Shown here: positions 41,026-49,349 of the stretch, one piece after another
Position numbering within the stretch: the first letter of the stretch is position 1
Layout of the letters: each line of letters opens with the position of its first letter
DNA from: Kosakonia sacchari
GTDB taxonomy: Bacteria > Pseudomonadota > Gammaproteobacteria > Enterobacterales > Enterobacteriaceae
Direction of reading: 5' to 3'
NCBI GenBank assembly: GCA_900109485.1
Contig: FOAY01000004.1
Span: 124,001 to 188,000, forward strand
Length of the DNA stretch: 64,000 nt
The notes under the pieces: model-generated
The model's database searches: none
What the model saw: the letters and a program-made list of their open reading frames with translations, nothing else
What the model was told of the DNA's origin: nothing
Position numbers and translations under genes: made by a program

Positions 41026-42393
41026 ATGTCATCGCATCCCATCGATTTTCTGATTATCGGCAATAACTTCGCCACGCCGGAAATGCGCGCCATCTGGTCG
41101 GAGGAAAACCGTCTTCGCCAGCAGGCCGCTGTGGAAGTGGCGCTGGCCCGCGCTCAGGGCGAACTGGGCGTCATTCCTGCGCAGGCGGCGCAGGAGATCG
41201 CCGAGCGCGCGCAACCGCAGGCGCTGCAACTGAGCGATATCGCCACGCTTGCCGCGCAAATGAAACACTCGTTTATGCCGACCCTGACGGCGCTGCAACA
41301 GCAGATTGGCCCGGCGGGCGAGTATCTGCACTACGGCGCGACGACGCAGGATATTGTCGATACCGGCACTATCCTGCAACTGCGCGATGCGCTGGCCATT
41401 ATTCACCGCGATACGGTGGGTGTAGCGCGTGCGCTGCGTCAGCTTGCTGAGCGGCATCAGCGCACGCTGATGGTCGGCCGCACCCACGGCATGCAGGCGT
41501 TGCCCACCACGTTCGGTTTTAAAGTCGCCGTCTGGCTGGATGAATTTCTGCGTCACCTGACGCGCATTGCTGAAATCAGCCCGCGCGTGCTGACCGGCAA
41601 TATCAACGGTGCGATCGGCACCAATGCGGCGCTGGGCGATAAAGGGCCGGAAGTGGAACGCCGCGCGCTGGCGCTGTTGGGGCTGGCAAGCCCGAATATC
41701 GGCTGGCAATCGGCGCGCGATCGCCTGAGTGAATTCGCCTCGCTGGCGGTGCTGATCAGCGGATCGCTCGGCAAAATTGGTAATGAACTCTATAACCTGA
41801 TGCGCACCGAGATTGGCGAAGTTGAAGAGCCGTTCAGCGCCGGGAAAATCGGCTCCACCACCATGCCGCATAAACGCAATCCGGCGGCGATTGAAGGGCT
41901 GGCAAGCCTCACCGCGCCGGTGCGCCACAGCGCCGGGCTGATTTTTGAATCGATGCACGTCGAGCACGAACGCGACGCCATGAGCTGGCGGGCCGAGTGG
42001 CTGGCGCTGCCGGAGATTTGCCTTTATCTCTCGGCGCAACTGCAAAATGCGCAGGGCATTCTCAGCGGCCTGACGGTCAACGAAGCGAAAATGCACGCCA
42101 ACCTGGATATTCAGGCCGGGCTGCTGCTCTCTGAACGCGTGATGTTTGAAGCGGGTAAAACCCTCGGCAAACAGACGGCGCATCACCTGGTTTACACCTG
42201 CGCGATGGCCGCTTTTGAGACAGGTCGCGATTTTAAAAGTGTGCTGGCGGAGCAGCCGGAAATCGCGGCGGTAATCAGCGGAGCCGATCTCGATGCGTGG
42301 CTTGATCCGGCGCGTTACCTCGGCAGCGCGGTGGAAAAAGTGAATGACGTACTGCGCGCTGCCGACCGCTCCGCATTACTGGAGCCGCAATGA
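41026..42393 (+). CDS. Fumarase/adenylosuccinate-lyase superfamily lyase; predicted S-(2-succino) lyase
   Basis: 455 residues. Superfamily signature GSTTMPHKRNP at about 275-285 with the catalytic flexible-loop Ser, the general-acid/base histidine region GRTHGMQALPTT at about 150-161, and HYGATTQDI near 104. Automatic annotation would call it PurB or 3-carboxymuconate cycloisomerase (PcaB) like, but neither purine nor protocatechuate genes are nearby. It is followed without gaps by a GNAT enzyme, an M20 amidohydrolase and an MmgE/PrpD protein, the yxe gene set. In known yxe clusters of this type (for example in Dickeya) the lyase splits N-acetyl-S-(2-succino)cysteine into fumarate and N-acetylcysteine. 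Specificity here is inferred from context. Confidence 0.82.
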   Translation: MSSHPIDFLIIGNNFATPEMRAIWSEENRLRQQAAVEVALARAQGELGVIPAQAAQEIAERAQPQALQLSDIATLAAQMKHSFMPTLTALQQQIGPAGEYLHYGATTQDIVDTGTILQLRDALAIIHRDTVGVARALRQLAERHQRTLMVGRTHGMQALPTTFGFKVAVWLDEFLRHLTRIAEISPRVLTGNINGAIGTNAALGDKGPEVERRALALLGLASPNIGWQSARDRLSEFASLAVLISGSLGKIGNELYNLMRTEIGEVEEPFSAGKIGSTTMPHKRNPAAIEGLASLTAPVRHSAGLIFESMHVEHERDAMSWRAEWLALPEICLYLSAQLQNAQGILSGLTVNEAKMHANLDIQAGLLLSERVMFEAGKTLGKQTAHHLVYTCAMAAFETGRDFKSVLAEQPEIAAVISGADLDAWLDPARYLGSAVEKVNDVLRAADRSALLEPQ

Positions 42394-42917
42394 GCGAACA
42401 CTACCGCCAGCTTACCGCTGCCGACAGCGAGATCTATCTGGCGTTGATGCTGGAAGCCTACGCGCAGGTGAAGGAGCTGGGGATCCATTTCGATGCCGCC
42501 ACCACCAGCAAGGCGCAGGTGACGCAACACCTGCAACAGCACGGCGTCTGGGGGCTGTTTGTCGATGACGATCTGGCCGCCTCGATCACCCTTCGCTATC
42601 CGTGGGGGCCGCTACCGGGGCCATTTGGTCTGCCGCATATCGGCTGGTTTGGCGCGCACCCGCGCTATCGCGGCGAGCAGCGCGGGCGGCAAATCTACGA
42701 CTGGGTGGAAACGCACATTCTGCGCGGGCAGCTTCGCGCTCCGGCGGTATCGCTGGGCACCGCCATCAGCCATCCGTGGCTGATCCCGTTTTATCAGCAG
42801 TATGGTTTTGAGCCTTCCCATGAAGCGGATCTGGGCAAAGGCCATATCACATTGTTTATGAAGAAAATCCTTGATGAAGCCGCCCACAGCGCGTGGCTGG
42901 CACGTCAATCTCCCTGA
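42390..42917 (+). CDS. GNAT N-acetyltransferase, YxeL-like
   Basis: 175 residues with a GNAT fold: acetyl-CoA loop near HPRYRGEQRGRQIYDWVE and the C-terminal strand IPFYQQYGFEPSHE. Size and operon neighbours match Bacillus YxeL, which N-acetylates S-(2-succino)cysteine. ATGA overlap with the lyase gene and a 1-bp overlap with the amidohydrolase gene show a single translation unit. The acetyl group would mark the compound for the lyase and is later removed by the amidohydrolase. Confidence 0.8.
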   Translation: MSEHYRQLTAADSEIYLALMLEAYAQVKELGIHFDAATTSKAQVTQHLQQHGVWGLFVDDDLAASITLRYPWGPLPGPFGLPHIGWFGAHPRYRGEQRGRQIYDWVETHILRGQLRAPAVSLGTAISHPWLIPFYQQYGFEPSHEADLGKGHITLFMKKILDEAAHSAWLARQSP

Positions 42918-44074
42918 TGAGTAACCCTATGACTGATATCGCTGCATTATCCGGCTGGCTGACCGACTTTCGCCATGAATTACACCGTTTCCCTGAACTC
43001 TCAAACCAGGAGTTCGCCACCACCGCCCGCCTGCGCGCCGCGCTGGAACAACACCAGATTCGTATTCTGCCGCTGGATTTAGCCACCGGGCTGGTCGTTG
43101 AACTGGGCGGCCAGCAGCCTGGCCCGCTGGTGGTGCTGCGTGCCGATATCGACGCGCTGCCGATTGACGAAAAATCCGGCGTGCCGTTCAGCTCTGAGCA
43201 TCCCGGCGTGATGCATGCCTGCGGCCACGACTTCCACAGCGCCAGCGCGCTCGGCGCAGCCATTCTGTTAAAAGCGCAGGAAGCCGAACTTCCGGGCCGG
43301 GTGCGCATTCTGTTCCAACCCGCGGAAGAGACGGGCCAGGGCGCGCCAGCGGTGATTGCCGCAGGCGCGCTGGACGGCGCAACGGCGATTTTTGGTATTC
43401 ACAACGATCCGGCGCTGCCGGTCGGGGTAATGGGCAGTAAAGCCGGGGCGCTGACCGCCGGAGTTGACCGTTTCCGCATTGATATTACCGGCACCGGCAG
43501 CCACGCCGCGCGACCGCACGAAGGCAATGATCCGGTGGTGATTGCCGGGCAGCTTATCACCACGCTGCAAACGTTAATCAGCCGCAATGTTCCCTCAGAT
43601 GAAAATGCCGTGCTGTCGATTACCCAGGTTCACAGCGGCAGCACCTGGAACGTAATCCCCGACAGCGCCTGGCTGGAAGGGACTGTGCGCACCTTTAGCC
43701 AGACGGTGCGCGAGCAAATCGAGCAGCGCCTGCGTGATGTGCTCTCCGGGCTGGGCACGGCGTTTAACGCGCACATTGCCCTCGACTGGCAGCCCGGTCC
43801 GCCGTCGGTGGTCAACAGTGAAACGTGGGTTGATCTGGCGCTGGAAACTGGACGGCAGAGCGGTTTTGACGCCCGGCGCATTGCCGCCAACCCGATCGGC
43901 GAAGATTTCGCGTTTTACCAGCAGCATCTGCCCGGCGCGTTCATCATGATCGGTTCCGGCGGCCCTTATGCCCTGCACCATCCGCAATTCCGCGTTGATG
44001 ACGCCGCGCTGTTTCCGACGTCGCAATGGCTGGCAAACCTGGCCGTGCAGGCGCTAAAAAAGGCAGCCGCATGA
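42917..44074 (+). CDS. M20 family amidohydrolase, YxeP-like (predicted N-acetylcysteine deacetylase)
   Basis: 385 residues from the ATG overlapping the GNAT stop (TGATG). M20D peptidase/amidohydrolase: RADIDALPI, metal-binding HACGHDFHSA at about 97-106, and PAEETGQGA with the catalytic Glu near 134; a dimerisation domain follows (about 180-290, GSHAARPHEG). Bacillus YxeP releases cysteine and acetate from N-acetylcysteine in the same gene context. General M20D enzymes also include hippurate and IAA-amino acid hydrolases, so specificity rests on the cluster. Confidence 0.83.
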   Translation: MSNPMTDIAALSGWLTDFRHELHRFPELSNQEFATTARLRAALEQHQIRILPLDLATGLVVELGGQQPGPLVVLRADIDALPIDEKSGVPFSSEHPGVMHACGHDFHSASALGAAILLKAQEAELPGRVRILFQPAEETGQGAPAVIAAGALDGATAIFGIHNDPALPVGVMGSKAGALTAGVDRFRIDITGTGSHAARPHEGNDPVVIAGQLITTLQTLISRNVPSDENAVLSITQVHSGSTWNVIPDSAWLEGTVRTFSQTVREQIEQRLRDVLSGLGTAFNAHIALDWQPGPPSVVNSETWVDLALETGRQSGFDARRIAANPIGEDFAFYQQHLPGAFIMIGSGGPYALHHPQFRVDDAALFPTSQWLANLAVQALKKAAA

Positions 44075-45393
44075 GTGAACTGACCCAGACCGTTGCGCGG
44101 CTGATTGTTGACGCGCAACCCGACGATAACGCGCGGGAGCAGGCGCGGCGCGGCGTGCTCGATTTCTTTGCCGTCGCGCTACCGCTGGTGAACGGCACGC
44201 TGCCCGACACCACGCTGCTGGCGTTGCGCAAAATTTGGCCGGGGCAGGATGCGCAGTCACGCGCATTGCGTCTGGGCTACAGCGGGCATGCGCTGGACTT
44301 TGATGATTTTCACCCGGATTTTCGCGGCCACGTCGGGACGGTTATCCTCCCGGCGCTGCTGGCGCTGTCGGCGGAAGACGAGATAACGGAGGGGCCGCGT
44401 TTTCTCGATGCATTTGTGCTGGGAGTCGAGATGGCGGGCCGCCTCGGGCTGGCGGTGGGCAGCGGCCATTATGTGCAGGGGTTTCACAATACCGGCACGC
44501 TGGGCGCGCTGGCTGCAGCCGCCGCCTGCGCACGGCTGATTAACGCCAGCGCAGAGCAGACGGCGAATATCCTCGCCATTGCCACAAGCCAGGCTGCCGG
44601 GCTGCGCGTGCAGTTCGGCTCTGATATCAAACCGCTGCACGCCGGGCTGTCCGCCAGAGCGGCGGTGACCGCCGTGCAGTTGACACAGCATGGCGTGGAA
44701 GCGAAAACCGACGGCGCGCTGGCAGGTTTTCTCGCTGCTTATAGCCCGGCGACAGCCGATCCGGCAAAACTGACCGCAGGCTGGGGCGCGCCCTGGCGCA
44801 TTATCACACCGGGGCTGGAATTCAAACCCTGGCCAACCTGTAGCGGCACCCACGGCGCGGCGCTGGCCGCGCTGGATCTGCGCGCGCAGTGGCTGGCGGC
44901 GGGGTTTTCCGTCGAACAGTTATTTGCTGAGGTGGAGCAGATTGCGGTGGCCTTTCCGCCTGGCGGCGATGTGGCGGCGTTTATTCGCGCACCCGCGAAC
45001 GGTGTTGAAGCCCGTTTCAGCCTGGAATATGTGGTTGCCGAATGCCTGCTGGAAAAGGATTTGCCACTCGGCAGCTTCGCGCCCGGAGCGGTGAAAGCCC
45101 ACACCGCCGGGCTGGCGGCTCGCATCATCCGCACGCCGGATACCAGCGCTCCGCCCGATGCCCTTAACCCGTCAGCACGTTTTCATCGCCTGACTTTAAC
45201 CACCCGCTCCGGCACGCAGTTTACCGCGCACGCCACGCGCCAGCAGTTACTGGCGCAGGGGGTGGATTTAACGGAGAAGCTGCGCCGCTGCCTGCCGCAG
45301 GTGGATGATGCCACCCGCGAACACTGGCTCGCGCTAACGCGGCTGGAAGACGCGCAGGCATTATCGGCATTACAGGCGCTGCTGCTGGTTTAG
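44071..45393 (+). CDS. MmgE/PrpD family protein, YxeQ-like
   Basis: 440 residues from the ATG that overlaps the amidohydrolase stop. MmgE/PrpD fold (2-methylcitrate dehydratase and iminodisuccinate epimerase family): conserved GHALDFDDFHPDFRGHVGTV near residue 70, and the SQAAGLR and KPWPTCSGTH motifs. Bacillus YxeQ is the homologue in the yxe operon; its step is not settled. An epimerase of the succinyl stereocentre is an attractive role because chemically formed 2-succinocysteine is a diastereomer mixture while a lyase would take one form. Ends 3 bp inside the convergent molybdoenzyme gene. Confidence 0.8.
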   Translation: MSELTQTVARLIVDAQPDDNAREQARRGVLDFFAVALPLVNGTLPDTTLLALRKIWPGQDAQSRALRLGYSGHALDFDDFHPDFRGHVGTVILPALLALSAEDEITEGPRFLDAFVLGVEMAGRLGLAVGSGHYVQGFHNTGTLGALAAAAACARLINASAEQTANILAIATSQAAGLRVQFGSDIKPLHAGLSARAAVTAVQLTQHGVEAKTDGALAGFLAAYSPATADPAKLTAGWGAPWRIITPGLEFKPWPTCSGTHGAALAALDLRAQWLAAGFSVEQLFAEVEQIAVAFPPGGDVAAFIRAPANGVEARFSLEYVVAECLLEKDLPLGSFAPGAVKAHTAGLAARIIRTPDTSAPPDALNPSARFHRLTLTTRSGTQFTAHATRQQLLAQGVDLTEKLRRCLPQVDDATREHWLALTRLEDAQALSALQALLLV

Positions 45394-47666
45394 AGCGGCG
45401 TAAAGGCCTGCACTTCGCCGACATCCCCGGTGAAGAGGGAAACCTGCACTACGGTGATCTGCCCGCTGCAACCCTGGCCTAATGAGGAGGTGCCGATATC
45501 GCGCGTTAACACGTTGGGGTTGCCGTGGCGGCACAGTGGGCGCTGCGCCAGCGGGTCGACGGGATCGTACCAGGCGCCCGTCGGGAGCTGGACGACGCCG
45601 GGCATAATATCGTCGGCAATCCGTACCGCTGCCAGTACCGCACCGCGCGTGTTATGCAGCATCACAATCGCGCCCGCATCAATACCGCGCGCGGCGGCGT
45701 CTAACGGGTGCATCGTACACACCTCTTTCCCCTGCTTTTTGTGCTGCGCGCTGTGTCGCCCGTAATCAAGCTGGCTGTGCAGGCGGGTGGCGGGTTGATT
45801 GGCGATCAGCCACAGCGGATGCTGCGCGTCGGGCTGCTCGTCCGGCGTCAGCCACACCGGAAGACCGGGACAATCCGGGTAATTAAAGCTGGCGATGGTC
45901 ACCGAGTAGATCTGGATTTTCCCGTCCGGCGTCGGCAGCGGATACGCATCAGGATCAGCGCGAAAGCGGCGCATCAGCCGCCCGCCGTCGTCCACCTGCG
46001 GCAGTTGCAATATGCCTTCCCGCCAGAAATCGTCAAACGCGGGCGTGGAAACCCTTTCATGCGCCAGTTTCTCCTGCATCTGGCCGTACAAATGTTGTAA
46101 CCACTCGCGCACCGTCCGGCCTTCGGTAAACGCCTCTTCACGCCCCAGACGGGCGGCAATATCGCGGAAGATGGCAAAGTCATCCCGCGCGTGTCCCCAC
46201 GGCTGCGCCACCGGATGCATGGCGAACAGATAGCGATCGGTCGGCGCGCCGCCGATATCTTCACGCTCCAGCGTCATGGTGGCGGGCAAAATCAGATCCG
46301 CATGGCGGGTCGTGGCCGTCAGGCTGTGCTCATGAACGATTAAGGTATCAAGCTGGCAAAACGCATGGCGCAACCGCGCCAGATCCTGATGGTGATGGAA
46401 CGGATTACCACCCGCCCACCACGCCAATTTGATGTGTGGATAACGGCGACGCACGCCGTTGAAATCGAACGGCTCGCCGGGATTGAGCAGCATATCGGCA
46501 ATGCGCGCCACCGGAATAAGATCCTCCACGCCGTTGACGCCCTGCGGCAGCGCCGGGAAAGAGACGCGGTTAAACGCTTTACCGTAATGCCCCAGCGCTC
46601 CCAGCGCATAGGCGTATCCGCCGCCGGGCAGACCCGGTTGCCCCAGGGCGGCGGCCAGCACCAGGCCGAGCCATACCGGCTGCTCGCCGTATTGCGCCCG
46701 TTGCAGAGAGTGGGCGACCGTCACCAGCACCCGTTTACCGTGCAGACGCCGCGCCAGCGCGACAATCTTTTGCGCCGGTACGCCGCAAATGGCTTCTGCC
46801 CACGCCGCATCGCGCACGGTGCCATCCTGTTCGCCGGATAACGAAGCCACCAGCGTCGGCCAGCCGGTACAGTAGCGGGCAAGAAATGCTTCATCGCTCA
46901 GCCCTTCGCGCCACAACGTGTGGAGCAGCGCGAGGATCAAGGCAGCGTCAGTGCCCGGACGCACCGGCAGCCACTCACCGGCGGCTTCCTGCGGTAAATC
47001 GCTGCGCAGCGGGCTGACGGAGATAAACGTCGCGCCACGCGCGGCAGCCTGGCGCATATAGCCGCGCTCGGTATGCTCACTCATTCCGCCGCTGGCGACC
47101 TGCGAGTTTTTCAGCGCCAGCCCGCCGAACGCCAGCACAATATCGCTGTGTTCGGCGATCTCGCGCCAACTTACGCCGCGCCGGGCGATCTCATCCTGCG
47201 GAGCAACAATGTGCGGCAGAATGACGCAGGCAGCGGCGGAACTGTACGACCATACCGAGCGCACATAACCGCCGATAGTGGTGTTGAGAAAGCGATGAAG
47301 CTGGCTTTGCGCGTGGTGAAAACGCCCGGCGCTCGACCAGCCGTAAGAGCCGCCGAACACCGCCTGCGGGCCAAAATTATCCGCCACGCGTTTCAGTTCA
47401 CTGGCCGCCAGATCCAGCGCCTGCTCCCAGCTAATGGCGATGTACTCATCCGCGCCGCGACGCGCATCCGGGCCGGGGCCGTTCTCCAGCCAGCCTTTAC
47501 GCACCATCGGCTGCGTGACACGCGCCGGGTGGCGCAGCGTATCAGCAAGGTTTTCCAGCAGCGGGCTGGGATCGGGATCGCCGGGAAACGGTGTAATCTG
47601 CAGTTCGTCGCCGGTATCGGAGGCAGTGAATGCGCCCCAGTGCGAGCTGTGGGTAACAGAAGCCAT
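45390..47666 (-). CDS. BisC/TorA-type molybdopterin oxidoreductase, predicted S-oxide reductase
   Basis: 758 residues, bis-MGD molybdoenzyme of the DMSO-reductase family. The start WGAFTASDTG resembles the HWGAF-type N-terminus of BisC/TorA. The molybdenum-ligand serine is Ser142 in SVWSYSSAAACVILPH. There is no N-terminal Fe-S cysteine motif and no twin-arginine signal, so it is cytoplasmic like BisC (biotin and methionine sulfoxide reductase). C-terminal molydopterin-binding domain (about 620-750). It is the fourth gene of the operon with the amino acid ABC transporter, 2 bp after the ATPase gene. Predicted to reduce a sulfoxide of the imported thioether, which would need Mo supply. Confidence 0.85.
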   Translation of the reverse strand: MASVTHSSHWGAFTASDTGDELQITPFPGDPDPSPLLENLADTLRHPARVTQPMVRKGWLENGPGPDARRGADEYIAISWEQALDLAASELKRVADNFGPQAVFGGSYGWSSAGRFHHAQSQLHRFLNTTIGGYVRSVWSYSSAAACVILPHIVAPQDEIARRGVSWREIAEHSDIVLAFGGLALKNSQVASGGMSEHTERGYMRQAAARGATFISVSPLRSDLPQEAAGEWLPVRPGTDAALILALLHTLWREGLSDEAFLARYCTGWPTLVASLSGEQDGTVRDAAWAEAICGVPAQKIVALARRLHGKRVLVTVAHSLQRAQYGEQPVWLGLVLAAALGQPGLPGGGYAYALGALGHYGKAFNRVSFPALPQGVNGVEDLIPVARIADMLLNPGEPFDFNGVRRRYPHIKLAWWAGGNPFHHHQDLARLRHAFCQLDTLIVHEHSLTATTRHADLILPATMTLEREDIGGAPTDRYLFAMHPVAQPWGHARDDFAIFRDIAARLGREEAFTEGRTVREWLQHLYGQMQEKLAHERVSTPAFDDFWREGILQLPQVDDGGRLMRRFRADPDAYPLPTPDGKIQIYSVTIASFNYPDCPGLPVWLTPDEQPDAQHPLWLIANQPATRLHSQLDYGRHSAQHKKQGKEVCTMHPLDAAARGIDAGAIVMLHNTRGAVLAAVRIADDIMPGVVQLPTGAWYDPVDPLAQRPLCRHGNPNVLTRDIGTSSLGQGCSGQITVVQVSLFTGDVGEVQAFTPL

Positions 47667-47668
47667 AA

Positions 47669-48430
47669 TTACAACACCGTAGAGAGGAAATGGCTGACGC
47701 GGGCGTTGGCGTTATTCTCCAGCAACTGGCGCGCCGGGCCGGAGGCGATGATTTTGCCAGCCTCCATAAAGACGATGTTGTCGGCCACTTCGCGGGCAAA
47801 ACCAATCTCGTGGGTAACGATGACCATAGTGATGCCGGAGTGCGCCAATGCTTTGATCACCTGCAACACTTCGCCCACCAGTTCCGGATCCAGCGCCGAT
47901 GTCGGTTCATCAAACAGCATCACTTCCGGGTCCATCGCCAGCGCTCTGGCAATCGCCACGCGCTGCTGCTGACCGCCGGAAAGCTGTTGCGGCCAGTCGT
48001 TTTCCCGCCCCGCCAACCCTACCTGCTGCAACAACAAGCGCGCTTTCGCCACCGCCTGCGCGCGCGGCTGTTTCTTCACGCGGATCGGCGCATCGATGAT
48101 GTTTTGCAGCACCGTGCGATGCGGGAACAGATTAAATTGCTGGAACACCATGCCAATACGGCTGCGCTGGCGGGCGATTTTACTGTCGCTGACTTCAAAC
48201 AGCGCCTGGCCTTTTTGTTCATAGCCCACCAGTTCTCCGCCGATACGAATGGTGCCCGCATCAAGTTTTTCCAGATGGTTAATGCAGCGCAGCAGCGTGG
48301 ATTTCCCGGAGCCAGACGGGCCGAGGATCACGGTAACCGAACCGGCATCAACATCCAGATCGACGCTATCGACCACCGTCTGCCCGGAGAAGCGTTTGGT
48401 AATGTTGCGTAATTCGATGGCTTCAGCCAT
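47669..48430 (-). CDS. Polar amino acid ABC transporter ATPase, YxeO-like
   Basis: 253 residues. Walker A GPSGSGKSTLLRCIN (about 33-47), signature LSGGQQQRVAIARAL, Walker B VMLFDEPTSALDPE, H-loop VTHEIGFAREV. GlnQ/HisP-type. Overlaps the permease gene by 8 bp and sits between it and the molybdoenzyme gene. Energises uptake of the amino acid or thioether handled by the cluster. Confidence 0.9.
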   Translation of the reverse strand: MAEAIELRNITKRFSGQTVVDSVDLDVDAGSVTVILGPSGSGKSTLLRCINHLEKLDAGTIRIGGELVGYEQKGQALFEVSDSKIARQRSRIGMVFQQFNLFPHRTVLQNIIDAPIRVKKQPRAQAVAKARLLLQQVGLAGRENDWPQQLSGGQQQRVAIARALAMDPEVMLFDEPTSALDPELVGEVLQVIKALAHSGITMVIVTHEIGFAREVADNIVFMEAGKIIASGPARQLLENNANARVSHFLSTVL

Positions 48431-49349
48431 TGCTCACTCTCCTGGCATTCAACAGATAAACCGGCAGCTTACGGGCAAACCAGACTTTTGCTTCCACGCG
48501 CTTCACGCCGCGCGAGAAGTAGCGCTCGACATAAAACTGCCCGACCGACAACACCGAGGTGAGCAGCAGATACCAGGCCGTTGCCACCAGCAGCAGCGGG
48601 ATCACTTCATAGGTGCGCTGGTAGATGATTTGCGCCGAGTAAAGCACGTCCTGCAAGGAGATCACCGACACCACAGCCGTGGTTTTGAGCTGACCAATCA
48701 CTTCGTTACCGGCAGGCGGCAGAATCGCGCGCATTGCCTGCGGCAGCACGGTATAGCGGAAAATCTGCCCGCGCGAATAGCCGAGCGCCCGCGCGGCTTC
48801 CAGTTGGCCGTTGCCGACGCTCTGAATTCCGGCGCGAATAATCTCCGCCGCATAGGCCGACTGGTGCATCACCAGCGCAATGACCGCCGCGCTGAACGGG
48901 CTTATCAGCGCGTTCGCCGGGGAACTGTAGAGTTCGCCAATCCCTGGCAAGGTTACTGAAATCGTTGGATAGAGCGCCGCAATGTTGTACCAGAGGAACA
49001 GTTGCACCAGCATCGGCACACCACGGAAAAACCATGTATAGGCCCAGCTAACAGCGACCAGCACCGGATTCGACGAAAGGCGCATCAGCGCCAGCACAGT
49101 GCCACCGGCAAAGCCGAGCACCACTGAAATGGCGGTCAGTTGCAACGTCATTAGTACGCCGCTGAGGATGGACTCTTCGGTGAAGCTTTGCGCCACCACG
49201 CCCCACTCAAAACGCGGGTTGTTGAAAACAGAGTGCAGCAGCCCTGCCAGCAGCAGCAAAACGAACAGGGCGCTGAACCAGCGCCCGTAGTAGCGTTTTC
49301 CGATGATGCGCAGTTCATCCTGCGATTGAGAAGCGGTGGTGTGCGCCAT
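48423..49349 (-). CDS. Polar amino acid ABC permease, YxeN-like
   Basis: 308 residues, HisM/GlnP-type permease with about five transmembrane helices and a cytoplasmic N-terminal tail of about 35 residues. Segment TWFFRGVPMLVQLFLWYN and the EAA loop EAARALGYSRGQIFRYTVLP are typical of this family. The start overlaps the stop of the binding-protein gene (TAATG). Confidence 0.9.
   Translation of the reverse strand: MAHTTASQSQDELRIIGKRYYGRWFSALFVLLLLAGLLHSVFNNPRFEWGVVAQSFTEESILSGVLMTLQLTAISVVLGFAGGTVLALMRLSSNPVLVAVSWAYTWFFRGVPMLVQLFLWYNIAALYPTISVTLPGIGELYSSPANALISPFSAAVIALVMHQSAYAAEIIRAGIQSVGNGQLEAARALGYSRGQIFRYTVLPQAMRAILPPAGNEVIGQLKTTAVVSVISLQDVLYSAQIIYQRTYEVIPLLLVATAWYLLLTSVLSVGQFYVERYFSRGVKRVEAKVWFARKLPVYLLNARRVSNG

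Noticed and set aside
41026-42393. Adenylosuccinate lyase (purB) or PcaB assignment
   Set aside because: The superfamily signature is shared, but purB would lie elsewhere in the genome and no protocatechuate or purine genes are near. Context fits an S-(2-succino) lyase better.
45390-47666. Periplasmic TMAO reductase (TorA/TorZ)
   Set aside because: No twin-arginine signal and no torC- or torD-like neighbours; a cytoplasmic BisC-like enzyme is the better reading.
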